Origin: Methanobacterium sp964452085
Lineage (GTDB): Archaea; Methanobacteriota; Methanobacteria; Methanobacteriales; Methanobacteriaceae
Assembly (NCBI GenBank): GCA_964452085.1
Contig: CAYVKL010000003.1
Location: 186,001-250,000, forward strand
DNA: 64,000 bases
Direction: 5' to 3'
The position numbers and the translations under genes are program-made. Each line of letters starts with the position of its first letter. The stretch's first letter is position 1. The notes under the pieces were generated by a model. That model was not told the DNA's origin and did no database searches. It worked only from the letters and a program-made list of their open reading frames with translations. This document shows, piece after piece, positions 24,728-37,615 of this stretch.

Positions 24728-24846
24728 TTCCATCCTTTATTAGTTATTATTAATTTTTTATTTTTATAGAATTTTATATTTGAATTAAAAATGATTTAAA
24801 AAAAATGGAAAATAAAAAAAATAGGATTTAAAATACGTTTATTCCA

Positions 24847-25491
24847 TTAATATACCTTAACAACCCCCACAACATTGGTTATGGGAAGCCACGTGTCCAA
24901 TGGTGTCTTTTGAATGGTAACTACTTGCTGAACTCCATTCACATTGCGGATCTGATTACTTACAGTTTCCACTTCTCGGTTATCACTTTTAAGATAAACT
25001 TGATCTCCCTTTATTTCTGCAATCCGCTTAACAATCAAGTTATAATTGGGATGACGAGCCACAACCAGGTCACCAACCTTTAGATCTGTGGTTTTCAAAA
25101 CAACAATACTCTGACCATCCTTTAGAGTTGGTACCATGGAAGTCCCTTTTACAGTGGCAGGCATAGGGAGTTGGTTTTCACCATAAGGGGATTTAATAGT
25201 TGTTTGAACCGTGAAATTATATTTACGAGCAATGTTTTGCATATCTGCAGAAATAGATGCTACATTACTGTCAACATCCTCAACATCAGCAAATGCCTTG
25301 ATTTTCATTTCTTCCAACATTGCATCAGGAACTGGAAACCATGAAGAGGATTCAATTATGACCGCTGTACCATTGGTCTTAACGGTGATCCCCGTACTGT
25401 TATGATCAGCTGCTAGGTAAAATACAGATCCTGCGACTGCTACCAATAACAGTAACCCTATAATGATAATAGTTCCATTTCTTAGTTTCAA
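24847..25491 (-). CDS. Signal peptidase I-like S24/S26 membrane protein
   Basis: A 214-residue protein with one N-terminal transmembrane segment (residues 7-28) and an extracytoplasmic domain. The C-terminal half has the S24/S26 pattern: KGTSMVPTLKDGQSIVV with the nucleophilic Ser, VGDLVVARHP, then LIVKRIAEIKGDQVYLKSDN with a Lys-Arg pair like the bacterial-type Ser/Lys dyad. The extra region at about 40-105 is unique. It starts at a TTG directly after the aroD stop, with GGTGATG inside the aroD end, so it is co-translated with aroD although functionally unrelated. Its substrate is unknown. Confidence 0.78.
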   Translation of the reverse strand: MKLRNGTIIIIGLLLLVAVAGSVFYLAADHNSTGITVKTNGTAVIIESSSWFPVPDAMLEEMKIKAFADVEDVDSNVASISADMQNIARKYNFTVQTTIKSPYGENQLPMPATVKGTSMVPTLKDGQSIVVLKTTDLKVGDLVVARHPNYNLIVKRIAEIKGDQVYLKSDNREVETVSNQIRNVNGVQQVVTIQKTPLDTWLPITNVVGVVKVY

Positions 25492-26166
25492 TTAATCATC
25501 ACCAGCCATTAATTTTTCAATAATCTCTTTTGTATCTTTAATATCCAGTTGTCCAGGGGCAGATTCATCACCTACTGATGCATAAATAATGGGAGAACCT
25601 AATAATGGAGTTACCACCCGAGTATATCTTCCCATCACACCCATGGCAATTCCGATAGTGTTATCTACCTTGTTAACCACTTCAAGAACATTTAGAGTGT
25701 CTTGAGTATTTTTAGGCATTACAGCAAATTTAGCAATGCTACCCAACTCTTTTTCCTTTTCAACAATCTCAAGAAGTTCTTTCAAATGAGGAGTTCTCTC
25801 AAAATCATGGAAAGATATGATGGTAGATTTGGCTGCTTGAATAACATTAGCCCTGAATTTTTCATTAGTTTGTAGTTCTATATCAACTAATTCAGCGTAA
25901 TCAGCTGTTTGAATCAAAATTTCAGTCCTTTCTGATTCAGATCCTCGAAAATATCCTCCTTCTTCCCTCATCCTATTAGTGGCGATTAGAGGATAATTTA
26001 TTTCTTCCATTAAATGGATAACTTCCTGAGGATCTGGATCAATTAGAGCATCAATTCTAAGCTCAATAAGGTCTGCACCATTCTTTATAGCCTCATTTGC
26101 AGTTTTCAAAACACTTAACCTGTCTTTTTTGAGTATGGGAACACAAATCAATGGTTTTGAAATCAT
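25492..26166 (-). CDS. aroD: 3-dehydroquinate dehydratase, type I
   Basis: A 224-residue type I enzyme that dehydrates 3-dehydroquinate to 3-dehydroshikimate in the shikimate pathway by Schiff-base chemistry. Recognisable segments are ADLIELRIDAL (substrate-binding Glu/Arg), ISFHDFERTP (catalytic His), the Schiff-base Lys in AKFAVMPKNTQD, and IGIAMGVMGRYTRV with the conserved Arg. It is the first gene of a unit with the signal-peptidase-like gene. aroE for the next step lies separately at 31866-32717. Confidence 0.95.
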   Translation of the reverse strand: MISKPLICVPILKKDRLSVLKTANEAIKNGADLIELRIDALIDPDPQEVIHLMEEINYPLIATNRMREEGGYFRGSESERTEILIQTADYAELVDIELQTNEKFRANVIQAAKSTIISFHDFERTPHLKELLEIVEKEKELGSIAKFAVMPKNTQDTLNVLEVVNKVDNTIGIAMGVMGRYTRVVTPLLGSPIIYASVGDESAPGQLDIKDTKEIIEKLMAGDD

Positions 26167-26471
26167 TATTTACACTTCCTTATTATAATACGTGGATCAT
26201 CTTACTGGTACTTCGAATGGAATTCAAACGTCCATCTATATGTTGTTTATTTTTCCACATTACTAAATATTGTGATTGGCATTTAAGAACTCTAAAGTTA
26301 ATGAATCATTTGCACATATTTCATTAGACTATCAAACATATATTCAATAAATAGTAATATGCCATAAAAATCTATAAGAACAAGGTTTCATCATATTATT
26401 GCTCATATTATCATGACTATATTGAACCAAATTTTAAAATCATTAAATTGATATTTCAACCAGGTGATGAC
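26167..26471. other. Divergent promoter region aroD / conserved gene
   Basis: AT-rich spacer between divergent genes. ATATATTCAATAAATAG near 26337-26353 could hold a promoter for the rightward gene. No RNA gene or repeat is evident. Confidence 0.45.
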
Positions 26472-27200
26472 TTGAAGATTACCTCCATAGGTGCAGATAT
26501 TTCAGAAAATGATGTATCTTGTAGTAAAAACCTAATCAAAAACATTGAAAATGACATTCCAAGTTTACTGGAAGCTGGAGCATATAAAGCAGCCCTTACC
26601 AACATTACTGGTGACGATGTAGTGATCAGTGCCTTTGTAGAAGATAATAATCTTAAAGCTGTTAACAGAGGTATTGTAGAGTTACTCAAGAGAAACGCCG
26701 AAGATCTTGGAGATATTAACGGAATATCCAATACCCTGGAAGGAGCTGGTGAAGGAGTGTCCTATGCTGAAGCAAACATACGACAGGATCGATACCCTGA
26801 TGCTATTATAATGGCTTTTGACACATACGGTGGTGAATCATTCGTCCATAACGTTGCGGATTCTGTAATAAAAGCTGCAAGTGGCATGGATCGTGTTACT
26901 GATATAGGTGGAAGTAGTTTAAATCATAATAAGGAAATACCCGGGGTTGGGTACGTTTCTGATGAAACAGATGATCCTGTGGTGGCTGTGACTGTGGAAG
27001 ATATTGAAAGCATGGCCGTAGTTGCCGGGGCCATGATGGGTGCTGCACTGGGCAATAAAAATGTGTACTTGGTTAAAAGAGGATCCCCATCCTATGTGAT
27101 TCCCGGGAGTGTAATCATGTCCATAACTGCTTACATGAATGGGAATGTAATGGATCTGGCTGTGCCCTTATCAGATAAGATGAGGATTTTAAGGGTTTAA
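26472..27200 (+). CDS. Conserved archaeal protein of unknown function
   Basis: A 242-residue soluble protein I cannot assign. It has Gly-rich segments (NTLEGAGEGVSYAEANIRQ, MAFDTYGGESF, AVVAGAMMGAALGNKNVYLVKRGSPSYVIPGS) and regular alpha/beta composition. The upstream TTG at 26448 is passed over because GGTGATGA at 26463-26470 is placed for the TTG at 26472. It lies 80 bases before sucD on the same strand, with hmgA beyond, but this context does not define a function. Confidence 0.7.
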   Translation: MKITSIGADISENDVSCSKNLIKNIENDIPSLLEAGAYKAALTNITGDDVVISAFVEDNNLKAVNRGIVELLKRNAEDLGDINGISNTLEGAGEGVSYAEANIRQDRYPDAIIMAFDTYGGESFVHNVADSVIKAASGMDRVTDIGGSSLNHNKEIPGVGYVSDETDDPVVAVTVEDIESMAVVAGAMMGAALGNKNVYLVKRGSPSYVIPGSVIMSITAYMNGNVMDLAVPLSDKMRILRV

Positions 27201-27281
27201 TAATGTTTTTAGGATTATTTAAGATATTAAGTAAATAAAAAGATTAAATATTCTTATATATAATTTAAAGGAAGTGATACT

Positions 27282-28142
<861 letters not shown>

Positions 28143-28224
28143 ATTTCATTACCATTGCATTTCAGGATTTATTATAATAATTGTCTCCAAATAACCAACA
28201 GAAGTAATAATTCAAGATGATTTT

Positions 28225-29433
28225 ATGACTGGAAAAAAGGAAATTATTGAAAAACTTACCAATGGAGAATTAAAACTTCATCAGATTGAAAATTTCACTG
28301 AAAAATCAGAAGATGCAGTTGATCTTAGAAGGGAATTTGCTGAACATATTTCAGGGGCTAAATTGGAGCATCTTTCCCAGTACTCATTGGATCTGGTTGA
28401 AGCAACAAAAAGGAACATTGAAAATCCTATAGGAACTGTGCAAATCCCTGTGGGGCTGGCTGGACCTTTGCAGATCAAGGGAGAGCATGCTCAGGGAGAT
28501 TTTTACGTTCCTCTGGCCACTTCTGAAGGTGCGCTGGTTGCTTCAGTTAACAGAGGATGTTCTGTTACCAAAGCTGCTGGAGGTGCCACTGTACGAATTA
28601 TTGATGACAAAATGACTCGTGCCCCAGTAATCCGGGCAGATTCTGTAATTCAAGCTCTAGAAATAAAAAATTGGATTGATAAACATTTTATAGAACTTAA
28701 AGAAGCTGCGGAGAGCACTACCCGCCATGGAAAACTTATAAAAATTGACCCCATTATTGTAGTGGGTCGATATGTTTATCCCCGTTTCACCTTCACCACC
28801 GGTGATAGTATGGGAATGAACATGGTTACCTTAGCCACGGATAAAGCCATGGATATATTAACCAGAGAAACCGGAGCCCATGTAATTGCTCTTAGTGGAA
28901 ACGTTTGTGTGGATAAGAAACCTTCTGCATTGAACCTGATTGAAGGGCGTGGAAAAACAGTTGTTGCTGAACTGGTGGTTCCTGGTGAAATAGTGGAGAA
29001 AAAGCTTAAAACCACGGCCAAATCAATTGCAGAAGTTAACCTTGCTAAAAACATGATTGGTTCTGCCATATCTGGAAGTATGGGTTTCAATGCACAATTC
29101 GCCAACATGATAGGTGCCTTATTCCTGGCCACAGGACAGGACGAAGCCCATATTGTGGAGGGCAGTCTGGGAATAACCACCGCTGAAGAACAGAATGGAG
29201 ATCTGTACTTTTCAGTGACCCTACCGGATCTTCCCCTGGCAACAGTAGGTGGAGGAACCCGTCTGGAAACTGCCAGAGAATGTCTGGAGATCATGGGAGT
29301 ATATGGAGGGGGAAACGTCAGTAAATTTGCTGAAATAGTAGGTGCAACAGTTCTAGCAGGAGAGTTGTCACTTATGGGTGCCTTAGCAGCTGGTCATCTG
29401 GCAAAGGCACATAAGGATCTGGGAAGAGGTTAA
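28225..29433 (+). CDS. hmgA: 3-hydroxy-3-methylglutaryl-CoA reductase
   Basis: A 402-residue class I HMG-CoA reductase that makes mevalonate for archaeal isoprenoid lipids with NADPH. Visible are ENPIGTVQIPVGLAGP, the catalytic Glu in TSEGALVASVNRG, the nucleotide-binding DSMGMNMV, the catalytic Lys in CVDKKPSALN, GTRLETA, and the catalytic His near the end in AAGHLAKAHK. There is no membrane domain. It follows sucD at 82 bases and is probably transcribed with it. Confidence 0.97.
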   Translation: MTGKKEIIEKLTNGELKLHQIENFTEKSEDAVDLRREFAEHISGAKLEHLSQYSLDLVEATKRNIENPIGTVQIPVGLAGPLQIKGEHAQGDFYVPLATSEGALVASVNRGCSVTKAAGGATVRIIDDKMTRAPVIRADSVIQALEIKNWIDKHFIELKEAAESTTRHGKLIKIDPIIVVGRYVYPRFTFTTGDSMGMNMVTLATDKAMDILTRETGAHVIALSGNVCVDKKPSALNLIEGRGKTVVAELVVPGEIVEKKLKTTAKSIAEVNLAKNMIGSAISGSMGFNAQFANMIGALFLATGQDEAHIVEGSLGITTAEEQNGDLYFSVTLPDLPLATVGGGTRLETARECLEIMGVYGGGNVSKFAEIVGATVLAGELSLMGALAAGHLAKAHKDLGRG

Positions 29434-29549
29434 ATAATCTTAAATTTGCTAAGAGGTTAAATATATCCGAAATTGAATAAATTCAATCACTTAGATTAAA
29501 TTGATCTACACTAACACTATTTTTCAATTATAGGAGATAATGGCATACT

Positions 29550-30131
29550 ATGAACATCCGCGAATTCATTAATGAATATCTTAAAATGAGCCGTTACGTT
29601 GCTTTGGGAACTATGGATGGAATTCTGGCAGTTATGGGAGTAACCCTGGCTGCCAGTGGCGTGGCTGGTGCAAGTGGAATGGAGATCTCCAATTTCGCTA
29701 TTGGGTTAACTGGACTCAGTGGAGGTATTGCTCTTGCCATGTCCAATGCATTCGGTTCATTTATTGGTGAAAGAGCTGAAGAGGTACGTACACTCAGAGA
29801 ACTCGAGCAAAAGATGATGTTGGATGAGGGTAAACTGGATGACACCCACATACACCAGCAGGCAAAGAGGCGTATTTACATGAGTATGTTCACCCATGGA
29901 TTCAGCAGTTTCGCTGGCTCATTCGTACCAGTCTTACCATTCCTACTCATTTCTGATAGGATAACTGCACTTATATACACCATCATCTTGTGCTTCACTG
30001 CTTTGATCATACTGGGTGTGTACTTAGGACGAGTATCCCGTGAAAGTTTATTGAAAACTAGTATTGAAATTATACTCATTGGGATTTTAATCAGCATAGT
30101 CAGTTTCTTAATTGGAGGCGGGCATGGTTAA
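29550..30131 (+). CDS. VIT1/CCC1-related membrane protein (TIGR00267-like)
   Basis: A 193-residue membrane protein with five hydrophobic segments. The N-terminal helix pair (RYVALGTMDGILAVMGVTLAASGV) and the Ser/Asn-rich TM2 (IALAMSNAFGSFIGERAE) match the VIT1/CCC1 iron/manganese transporter superfamily, with a cytoplasmic charged segment between TM2 and TM3 (EEVRTLRELEQKMM). Vacuolar members export Fe2+ or Mn2+; the substrate of this short archaeal subgroup is not established. Confidence 0.8.
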   Translation: MNIREFINEYLKMSRYVALGTMDGILAVMGVTLAASGVAGASGMEISNFAIGLTGLSGGIALAMSNAFGSFIGERAEEVRTLRELEQKMMLDEGKLDDTHIHQQAKRRIYMSMFTHGFSSFAGSFVPVLPFLLISDRITALIYTIILCFTALIILGVYLGRVSRESLLKTSIEIILIGILISIVSFLIGGGHG

Positions 30132-30244
30132 ACCACCTGCCCCTTTTATTGAAACTATTTTCGATTTTTATAAATAATATTTAAATACTTTTCATCCCTA
30201 TTCTTATTATTCAAATATTAATTACAAAGAGAATAATAGGAATC

Positions 30245-30841
30245 GTGAAAGGGATGAATAAAAAGATCTTAGCATTGATTGTTGTTTTAATAGCTATTGT
30301 TGGTTTTTATGGGTTAGTTTATGGAGCGGTCACCACGGTTTTAATGCCTATTGATTCAGAAGGTTTTAAAAGCGAACTGAGCACGATACAAACTCCTGTA
30401 AACGATAATTCAAATATTACGGAGTTGGAAGGTGCTGCAGCAACCATAGAAGGAGCTTCTTTGAAGTATATACCTCAAAGTCAGAGGACTCAGATTGCAA
30501 ATGGGATGAGGAACAATGCTCTACCTTCAGAAATATTCAATCCAGATTTGAGTGAATATAATAATTGGAATAGTTTCAAGATTCTGGCATATGATTTGAT
30601 ATTGAGAGGAGATATTTCCAATCAAATAAAAAACATCGAAGGAACACGCAACGAGATTATCCGTTTAAACAATAAAACAGCATCCATTAATCAAAAAATG
30701 GCTACTGACTTTGAAAATGGTGATACTGAAGCATATGCTGCAGATATAAGAAATCTAGCTAACACTCTGCAACAATACAATAATACTATGGAAAAATTAA
30801 AAACTCAACTTCAAGATGTAATTCAACTGCTTGGGGGATAA
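30245..30841 (+). CDS. Hypothetical membrane-anchored helical protein
   Basis: A 198-residue protein with one N-terminal hydrophobic segment (residues 7-28) that anchors or exports a largely helical domain. The last 60 residues have coiled-coil character (IKNIEGTRNEIIRLNNKTASINQKMA, LANTLQQYNNTMEKLKTQLQ). No family is recognised. A GTG at 30245 (preceded by ATAGGAAT) or the ATG at 30254 (preceded by AAAGGG) could be the start. It stands alone. Confidence 0.6.
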   Translation: MKGMNKKILALIVVLIAIVGFYGLVYGAVTTVLMPIDSEGFKSELSTIQTPVNDNSNITELEGAAATIEGASLKYIPQSQRTQIANGMRNNALPSEIFNPDLSEYNNWNSFKILAYDLILRGDISNQIKNIEGTRNEIIRLNNKTASINQKMATDFENGDTEAYAADIRNLANTLQQYNNTMEKLKTQLQDVIQLLGG

Positions 30842-30895
30842 AAACCCAGTTTGGGATGGAAATACGATAAATAAAGATATATTTATTTAAAAAAT

Positions 30896-31744
30896 TTAAA
30901 AATTCATCTCTATGTTGTACAGTCTCTCCACCCTATCCACATGAATGTGGTAAGCATCCTCTTCAGTGATTAAACCTGCATTAATTAGCTTACGGGTTCT
31001 TCTGGGAACAGTTTTCGGACCCAGAACTGCCCCGGGTCTTGTGCGGTCATCGAGATAATCAGTTTCCATGAGGAAATTTTTTCCCTTCCGTATAGCTTGC
31101 CGCACGACATCTCCACTGGCTATGAGTGATGGTGTGAGGCCATAATTCTCTTCAGGGAGAATAAATGGTCCTGAAAAATGTTTAATGACTTTTTCTTCCT
31201 TTAGGCTTGCTTTTTTAGCCATTTCAGCAAATTCTTTGTACTGCTCCTCAGAGGCACTTTCTGTGTGTAGTTGCACAGGACAGTCTGCTTCTCGGGCCAG
31301 TTCCATTGCAAAAACCATGAGCCGATTATGGGCTTCCATTTCTTCTGGAGATACTGGATAATGTGGCCTGCCAATTTCACCGATTCCCACAGCCCTTCCG
31401 TCTAACACCATACTCTGGGCTATTTCAAAAGCTCCCCTCATAAGTTCTTCAGCCTTTGATAGTTCCATACCCGCTTCAACACGCCGGCTGAGTTCTGCTG
31501 GGTGAGCTCCCACTACTGCATAGGCCTTAACATCAGTTTCCCGGTTGATTTCATCCACATACCCTATAACCAGTTCCATTGCTTCGGTGAAATCGCAACC
31601 GGGACTTACTGTCCAGGTGGGTTTGTTGGGAATTATCATGGCAGTTCCCCCTGACCTATGGAATTTCAGGGCTACTTCTAAGGGACCTTCACCATTTAAG
31701 GGATCAACGTGTATGTGATTGTCTGTTGATGGTATGTTATCCAT
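30896..31744 (-). CDS. TatD family metal-dependent hydrolase
   Basis: A 282-residue TIM-barrel hydrolase of the TatD family. Metal-ligand segments are DNHIHVDPL at the N terminus, GIGEIGRPHY with the catalytic Glu, QLHTES, IKHFSGP and LMETDYLDD with the final Asp. TatD proteins act as DNases or in RNA quality control; this archaeal subgroup is uncharacterised and has an extended loop (NKPTWTVSPGCDFTEAME). It is followed by the stop of nothing close and is transcribed separately from aroE. Confidence 0.85.
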   Translation of the reverse strand: MDNIPSTDNHIHVDPLNGEGPLEVALKFHRSGGTAMIIPNKPTWTVSPGCDFTEAMELVIGYVDEINRETDVKAYAVVGAHPAELSRRVEAGMELSKAEELMRGAFEIAQSMVLDGRAVGIGEIGRPHYPVSPEEMEAHNRLMVFAMELAREADCPVQLHTESASEEQYKEFAEMAKKASLKEEKVIKHFSGPFILPEENYGLTPSLIASGDVVRQAIRKGKNFLMETDYLDDRTRPGAVLGPKTVPRRTRKLINAGLITEEDAYHIHVDRVERLYNIEMNF

Positions 31745-31865
31745 AAAATTACCTCCATTTTAAATGATAATTCCAAATCTTCAGGTAAATGGAAATTGAA
31801 TTCTTAATATTATTATTAAATAATTAATTCTTTGAATAAATCTTTTAAAATTCAATTCTTTGATC

Positions 31866-32717
31866 TTAATAACCCAATCCTTTCATTAATGCATCTTCAA
31901 ATATTTTTACAGGGGGTGTGATCCCTGTCCATATGCGAAAGGCCTCCAATCCCTGATAAATAAGCATTTTAGTTCCGCTGATGGTTTTTGCGCCAGCTTT
32001 ACGAGCTTCAATCAATAGACCTGTTTGAAGGGGATTGTAAACTATGTCATTCACCACTAGATCCCGGTGCATCATATCTCGAGTTACAATGGGTTTTTGA
32101 TCCTCATGGGGATGCATTCCCACTGGAGTGGTGTTTATCAGTACGTCTGTATCCTTTAACTCTTCTGTGAGTTTATCATTCAACCCCAAACAACTCACTG
32201 ATGTAGTGAAATTTTCACGAAGGTTTTCAGTTAGCTTACAGGCATTTTCTTTGGTGCGGTTGGCAACTAATACTTCCCCTACACCTCCCAGGAGTAACTG
32301 GAATGATATTGCCCTTGCTGCACCACCAGCACCCATAATGATTATTTTTTTACCTTTAATAGGGGTGATTTCTTCAATAGCTTTTATAGCCCCCATACCA
32401 TCGGTATTATAACCGGATACTTTGTTTTTGTCAAATTTAAGAGTATTTACTGCACCTATAAGCTGAGCTCCCTGGGTGATCTCATCAAGGTAGTTAATAA
32501 CTTCCCGTTTATGGGGAATAGTTATATTTAGACCCTTAATTCCCATGGAACGAGCCCCTGAAATTGCAACAGCCAGTTCTTTCCGTTTAACATGGAACGG
32601 AACATAAACATAGTCCATTTTTAGTTGCTGGAAGGCGGCATTGTGCATGGGAGGGGATAAACTGTGTTCCACTGGATCTCCCATTATACCCACCAGGGCA
32701 GTTTTACCTGTTATCAA
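31866..32717 (-). CDS. aroE: Shikimate dehydrogenase
   Basis: A 283-residue NADP-dependent enzyme reducing 3-dehydroshikimate to shikimate. The substrate-binding motif GDPVEHSLSPPMHNAAF is near residue 12, the catalytic Lys in NITIPHKREV, the substrate site GAVNTL and GYNTDG, the Rossmann loop IMGAGGAARAI, and NTTPVGMHP. Length is standard. It complements aroD at 25492-26166 but is not in an operon with it. Confidence 0.97.
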   Translation of the reverse strand: MITGKTALVGIMGDPVEHSLSPPMHNAAFQQLKMDYVYVPFHVKRKELAVAISGARSMGIKGLNITIPHKREVINYLDEITQGAQLIGAVNTLKFDKNKVSGYNTDGMGAIKAIEEITPIKGKKIIIMGAGGAARAISFQLLLGGVGEVLVANRTKENACKLTENLRENFTTSVSCLGLNDKLTEELKDTDVLINTTPVGMHPHEDQKPIVTRDMMHRDLVVNDIVYNPLQTGLLIEARKAGAKTISGTKMLIYQGLEAFRIWTGITPPVKIFEDALMKGLGY

Positions 32718-32927
32718 TCATAATCACCATTACTAATTTAGGGAACATTTTATATTAATCATTTTAGAAATTAAATTATGTTAAGAGTTATGTTAAAGTA
32801 ACACTGGAAATTTAAGATTTATCTTAAAAGTGAAGATGTCTATGAGAGAAGTTTCAGGATTGTGGATTATATCACTTAATTCAGACGCAGAGTAGACTTG
32901 GAATAATTGTTTCACGGGGGTTTAATC

Positions 32928-33590
<663 letters not shown>

Positions 33591-33847
33591 AATATAGTAT
33601 CTTAAAAATCTTTAGAATCCTAAAACATTTCACAAATATCTTTTTAATTTACCTGGGTGCCTTAATTAATAAACTTTAACTAGATATTTCATCTAACTAG
33701 ATATTCTACCGATAATCTTTAATCTTAGTTTATTAGGAAATTCCCCTATTATGAAATTCATAAAATTTCAAATCCAAAATCCAAAAAAGAATATAGATAA
33801 ACCCATGGAATATAACAAAAATTCACGTTTTAAGGCAGGCAATTTAT

Positions 33848-35152
<1,305 letters not shown>

Positions 35153-35218
35153 GTTAATAAATAAGGATGATTAAGAAAAATTGATTATAATTTAGATTAT
35201 GGAATAAGGACTGATTAA

Positions 35219-35620
35219 ATGGAATTACCTCAACTAAACTACCGTCATGTGGTTAATGGAGAAGAACTGGTTATAGCCATATCCCAAGATTATGAAACTG
35301 GGGAAGTACTCATGGTGGCCTATATGAATCGAAATGCATTTAAAAAGACCATTGAAACTGGAAAAGCCCATTACTGGAGCACCAGCCGTAACAAACTCTG
35401 GTTAAAGGGGGAAAGTTCAGGTCACACCCAGGAAGTGCAAGAAATTCGTACTGATTGTGATGAGGATGCCGTTCTCATGAAAGTGAAACAGAATGGGGCA
35501 GCATGCCACGAAGGTTATTATTCCTGTTTTTTCAGAGAAATATTGGATGAAGATGGTTTTAAACTTAAAATAGTTGCTGAAAAAGTTTTTACGCCTGAAA
35601 AAGTTTATGGAGACCAATAG
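35219..35620 (+). CDS. hisI: Phosphoribosyl-AMP cyclohydrolase
   Basis: A 133-residue HisI that opens the purine ring of phosphoribosyl-AMP in histidine synthesis. Typical are VLMVAYMNRNAFKKTIETGKAHYWSTSRNKLWLKGESSGH and the metal-binding RTDCDEDAVL with CHEGYYSCFFRE. It is the monofunctional form without the HisE domain. The next gene starts one base after its stop, with the ribosome binding site GGAG inside the hisI end. Confidence 0.97.
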   Translation: MELPQLNYRHVVNGEELVIAISQDYETGEVLMVAYMNRNAFKKTIETGKAHYWSTSRNKLWLKGESSGHTQEVQEIRTDCDEDAVLMKVKQNGAACHEGYYSCFFREILDEDGFKLKIVAEKVFTPEKVYGDQ

Positions 35621-35621
35621 G

Positions 35622-37487
35622 ATGAGAATTGTTCCAGATACAAGTGTGATTGTGGATGGTAGAATCACCCGCATAGTCCAGGAAGAAGATTACCAGGGTT
35701 GTGAGGTGATAGTACCAGAAGCCGTTGTATCTGAATTGGAAAATCAAGCCAATAAAGGAAGAGATAGCGGTTATAACGGCTTGGAAGAACTTAAAAACTT
35801 GCAGGTACTGCATGGTCAGGGTAAAATACATTTGAGCTATGTAGGGCGCCGACCCAACCTGGAAGAAATATCACTGGCCAGAGGAGGGGAAATTGATGCT
35901 ATGATCCGGGATGCGGCTGGTGAAAACAAGGCAACCCTCATAACCAGTGACCGGGTTCAAAAAGAAGTTGCAGAAGCCCAAGGCCTTAATGCAGTATACC
36001 TAAAACCCGAAATGTTGGAATATGGTGATATTGAAGTAACCAAATATTTCGACAAAAACACCATGTCAGTCCATTTGAAAGAAAATGTAGTCCCCATGGC
36101 TAAAAAAGGGAAACCCGGTAATATAAAACTGGTTCGAATCCGATCTAAACCCCTCACCAGGGGACAGATCGAATATATGTCTCGTGAAATAGTTGAACGT
36201 GCTAAAAGTGATTTTAGAAGTTTCATTGAGATTGAAAGGGACGGAGCCACTGTAGTGCAATTCAGGGAGTACCGAATCTCCATTGCCAAACCACCATTTT
36301 CAGATGGTATGGAAATCACCATTGTCCGACCAGTAGCCAAAGTATCCATGGACAGCTACAAGTTACCAGGGCAACTTATTGATCGTTTAACTAACAATGC
36401 AAAAGGAATACTTATTGCAGGACCCCCCGGAGCTGGTAAAACAACTTTCGCCCAGGCAGCAGCAGAATTCTACCAGAATCTGGGCACCATTGTAAAAACC
36501 ATGGAATCACCCCGTGACCTGCAAGTAGGAGATGAAATCACCCAGTACGCACCCCTAGAGAAAGATATGGGAAAAACAGCCGACATACTTCTCCTGGTAA
36601 GACCAGATTACACTATATATGATGAACTGCGTAAAACCAAGGATTTCCGTATCTTCGCAGATATGCGACTGGCAGGAGTGGGTATGATTGGAGTGGTGCA
36701 CGCCACCAGACCCATTGATGCTATTCAGCGAATTATTGGACGGGTGGAAATGGGTATGATTCCATCCATTGTAGATACCACCATTTACATTGACGAAGGA
36801 AGAGTGGCTGCTATTTACGATATCAAACTCACAGTGAAAGTCCCCAGTGGAATGTTAGAAGCTGATCTTGCCAGACCAGTTATTGAAATCCGGGACTTTG
36901 AAACTGGAGACTTGATGCACGAGATCTACACCTACGGCGAACAAACCATTGTTATGGATGTGGGAAAGACTCAGTTTAAGAAAACTCCCATCCAGAAAAT
37001 GGCAGAACGAGAGATTATCAAAGAAGTTAAAAAAGTGGTTTCAAGTAGAGTGGAAGTGGATATGAAATCTGACCGCAGGGCAACTGTGTGGGTAGATGAA
37101 GATTCAATTCCCAAACTCATTGGTAAAAGAGGGAAAAACATTGAAGAATTAGAGGGTAAAGTCGGCATCAGTATTGGTGTTGAGTCTCTGGAAGCCAAAA
37201 AAGGACAGGCAAAACCCCGCCAAAAAAGTGGTCAAATTCCAGAGGTATTATCCAATAATTACATCCCAGTTAAAGTGGAAATTTCCGGTAACTACGTGGT
37301 ACTGAACTTCGGTAAAGATGTGGTAGGAACTCCTTTTGATATCCTGGTTGATGGAGATTATCTTTTCACAGCCACAGTGGGTAAAAAGGGCACCATAAAG
37401 ATAAAAAAAGACATTGAACTGGCAGACATAATTCTTAACTCTAGAAAAAATAATACTCCTATTGAAGCCAGAATCCGGGAAGAATAA
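35622..37487 (+). CDS. PIN-domain / VirB11-PilT-like ATPase with KH domain
   Basis: A 621-residue multidomain protein. Residues 1-140 are a PIN domain (RIVPDTSVIVDGRI, GEIDAMIRDAA, TLITSDRVQ supply the acidic residues). Next is a PilT/VirB11-type ATPase with Walker A GPPGAGKTT near residue 266 and VVHATRPIDAIQRIIGRVE. A KH domain with LIGKRGKNIEELE is near residue 500, followed by a small beta-rich end. Such PIN-ATPase-KH proteins are common in euryarchaea and probably act on RNA. A longer reading from 35574 overlaps hisI; GGAGACCAATAGG supports the ATG at 35622. Confidence 0.9.
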   Translation: MRIVPDTSVIVDGRITRIVQEEDYQGCEVIVPEAVVSELENQANKGRDSGYNGLEELKNLQVLHGQGKIHLSYVGRRPNLEEISLARGGEIDAMIRDAAGENKATLITSDRVQKEVAEAQGLNAVYLKPEMLEYGDIEVTKYFDKNTMSVHLKENVVPMAKKGKPGNIKLVRIRSKPLTRGQIEYMSREIVERAKSDFRSFIEIERDGATVVQFREYRISIAKPPFSDGMEITIVRPVAKVSMDSYKLPGQLIDRLTNNAKGILIAGPPGAGKTTFAQAAAEFYQNLGTIVKTMESPRDLQVGDEITQYAPLEKDMGKTADILLLVRPDYTIYDELRKTKDFRIFADMRLAGVGMIGVVHATRPIDAIQRIIGRVEMGMIPSIVDTTIYIDEGRVAAIYDIKLTVKVPSGMLEADLARPVIEIRDFETGDLMHEIYTYGEQTIVMDVGKTQFKKTPIQKMAEREIIKEVKKVVSSRVEVDMKSDRRATVWVDEDSIPKLIGKRGKNIEELEGKVGISIGVESLEAKKGQAKPRQKSGQIPEVLSNNYIPVKVEISGNYVVLNFGKDVVGTPFDILVDGDYLFTATVGKKGTIKIKKDIELADIILNSRKNNTPIEARIREE

Positions 37488-37615
37488 ACGAAATAACCAT
37501 TATTATTTATTTTTTAATGATTTATCCAAATTTGATGATTTTTTAATGGAAATTCAGATATTTCAGCTAATACACTTGCATTGATAATGAATTAAGAATA
37601 AAAGGAGTACAAATA

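Noticed and set aside
33678..33710. ACTAGATATT direct repeat upstream of hisS
   Set aside because: Two ten-base copies in strongly AT-rich DNA are easily explained by chance, and no promoter element is clearly tied to them.
36125..36145. GGTTCGAATCC, identical to a tRNA T-arm sequence
   Set aside because: It lies within the PIN-ATPase-KH coding region and no acceptor stem or anticodon arm can be drawn around it.
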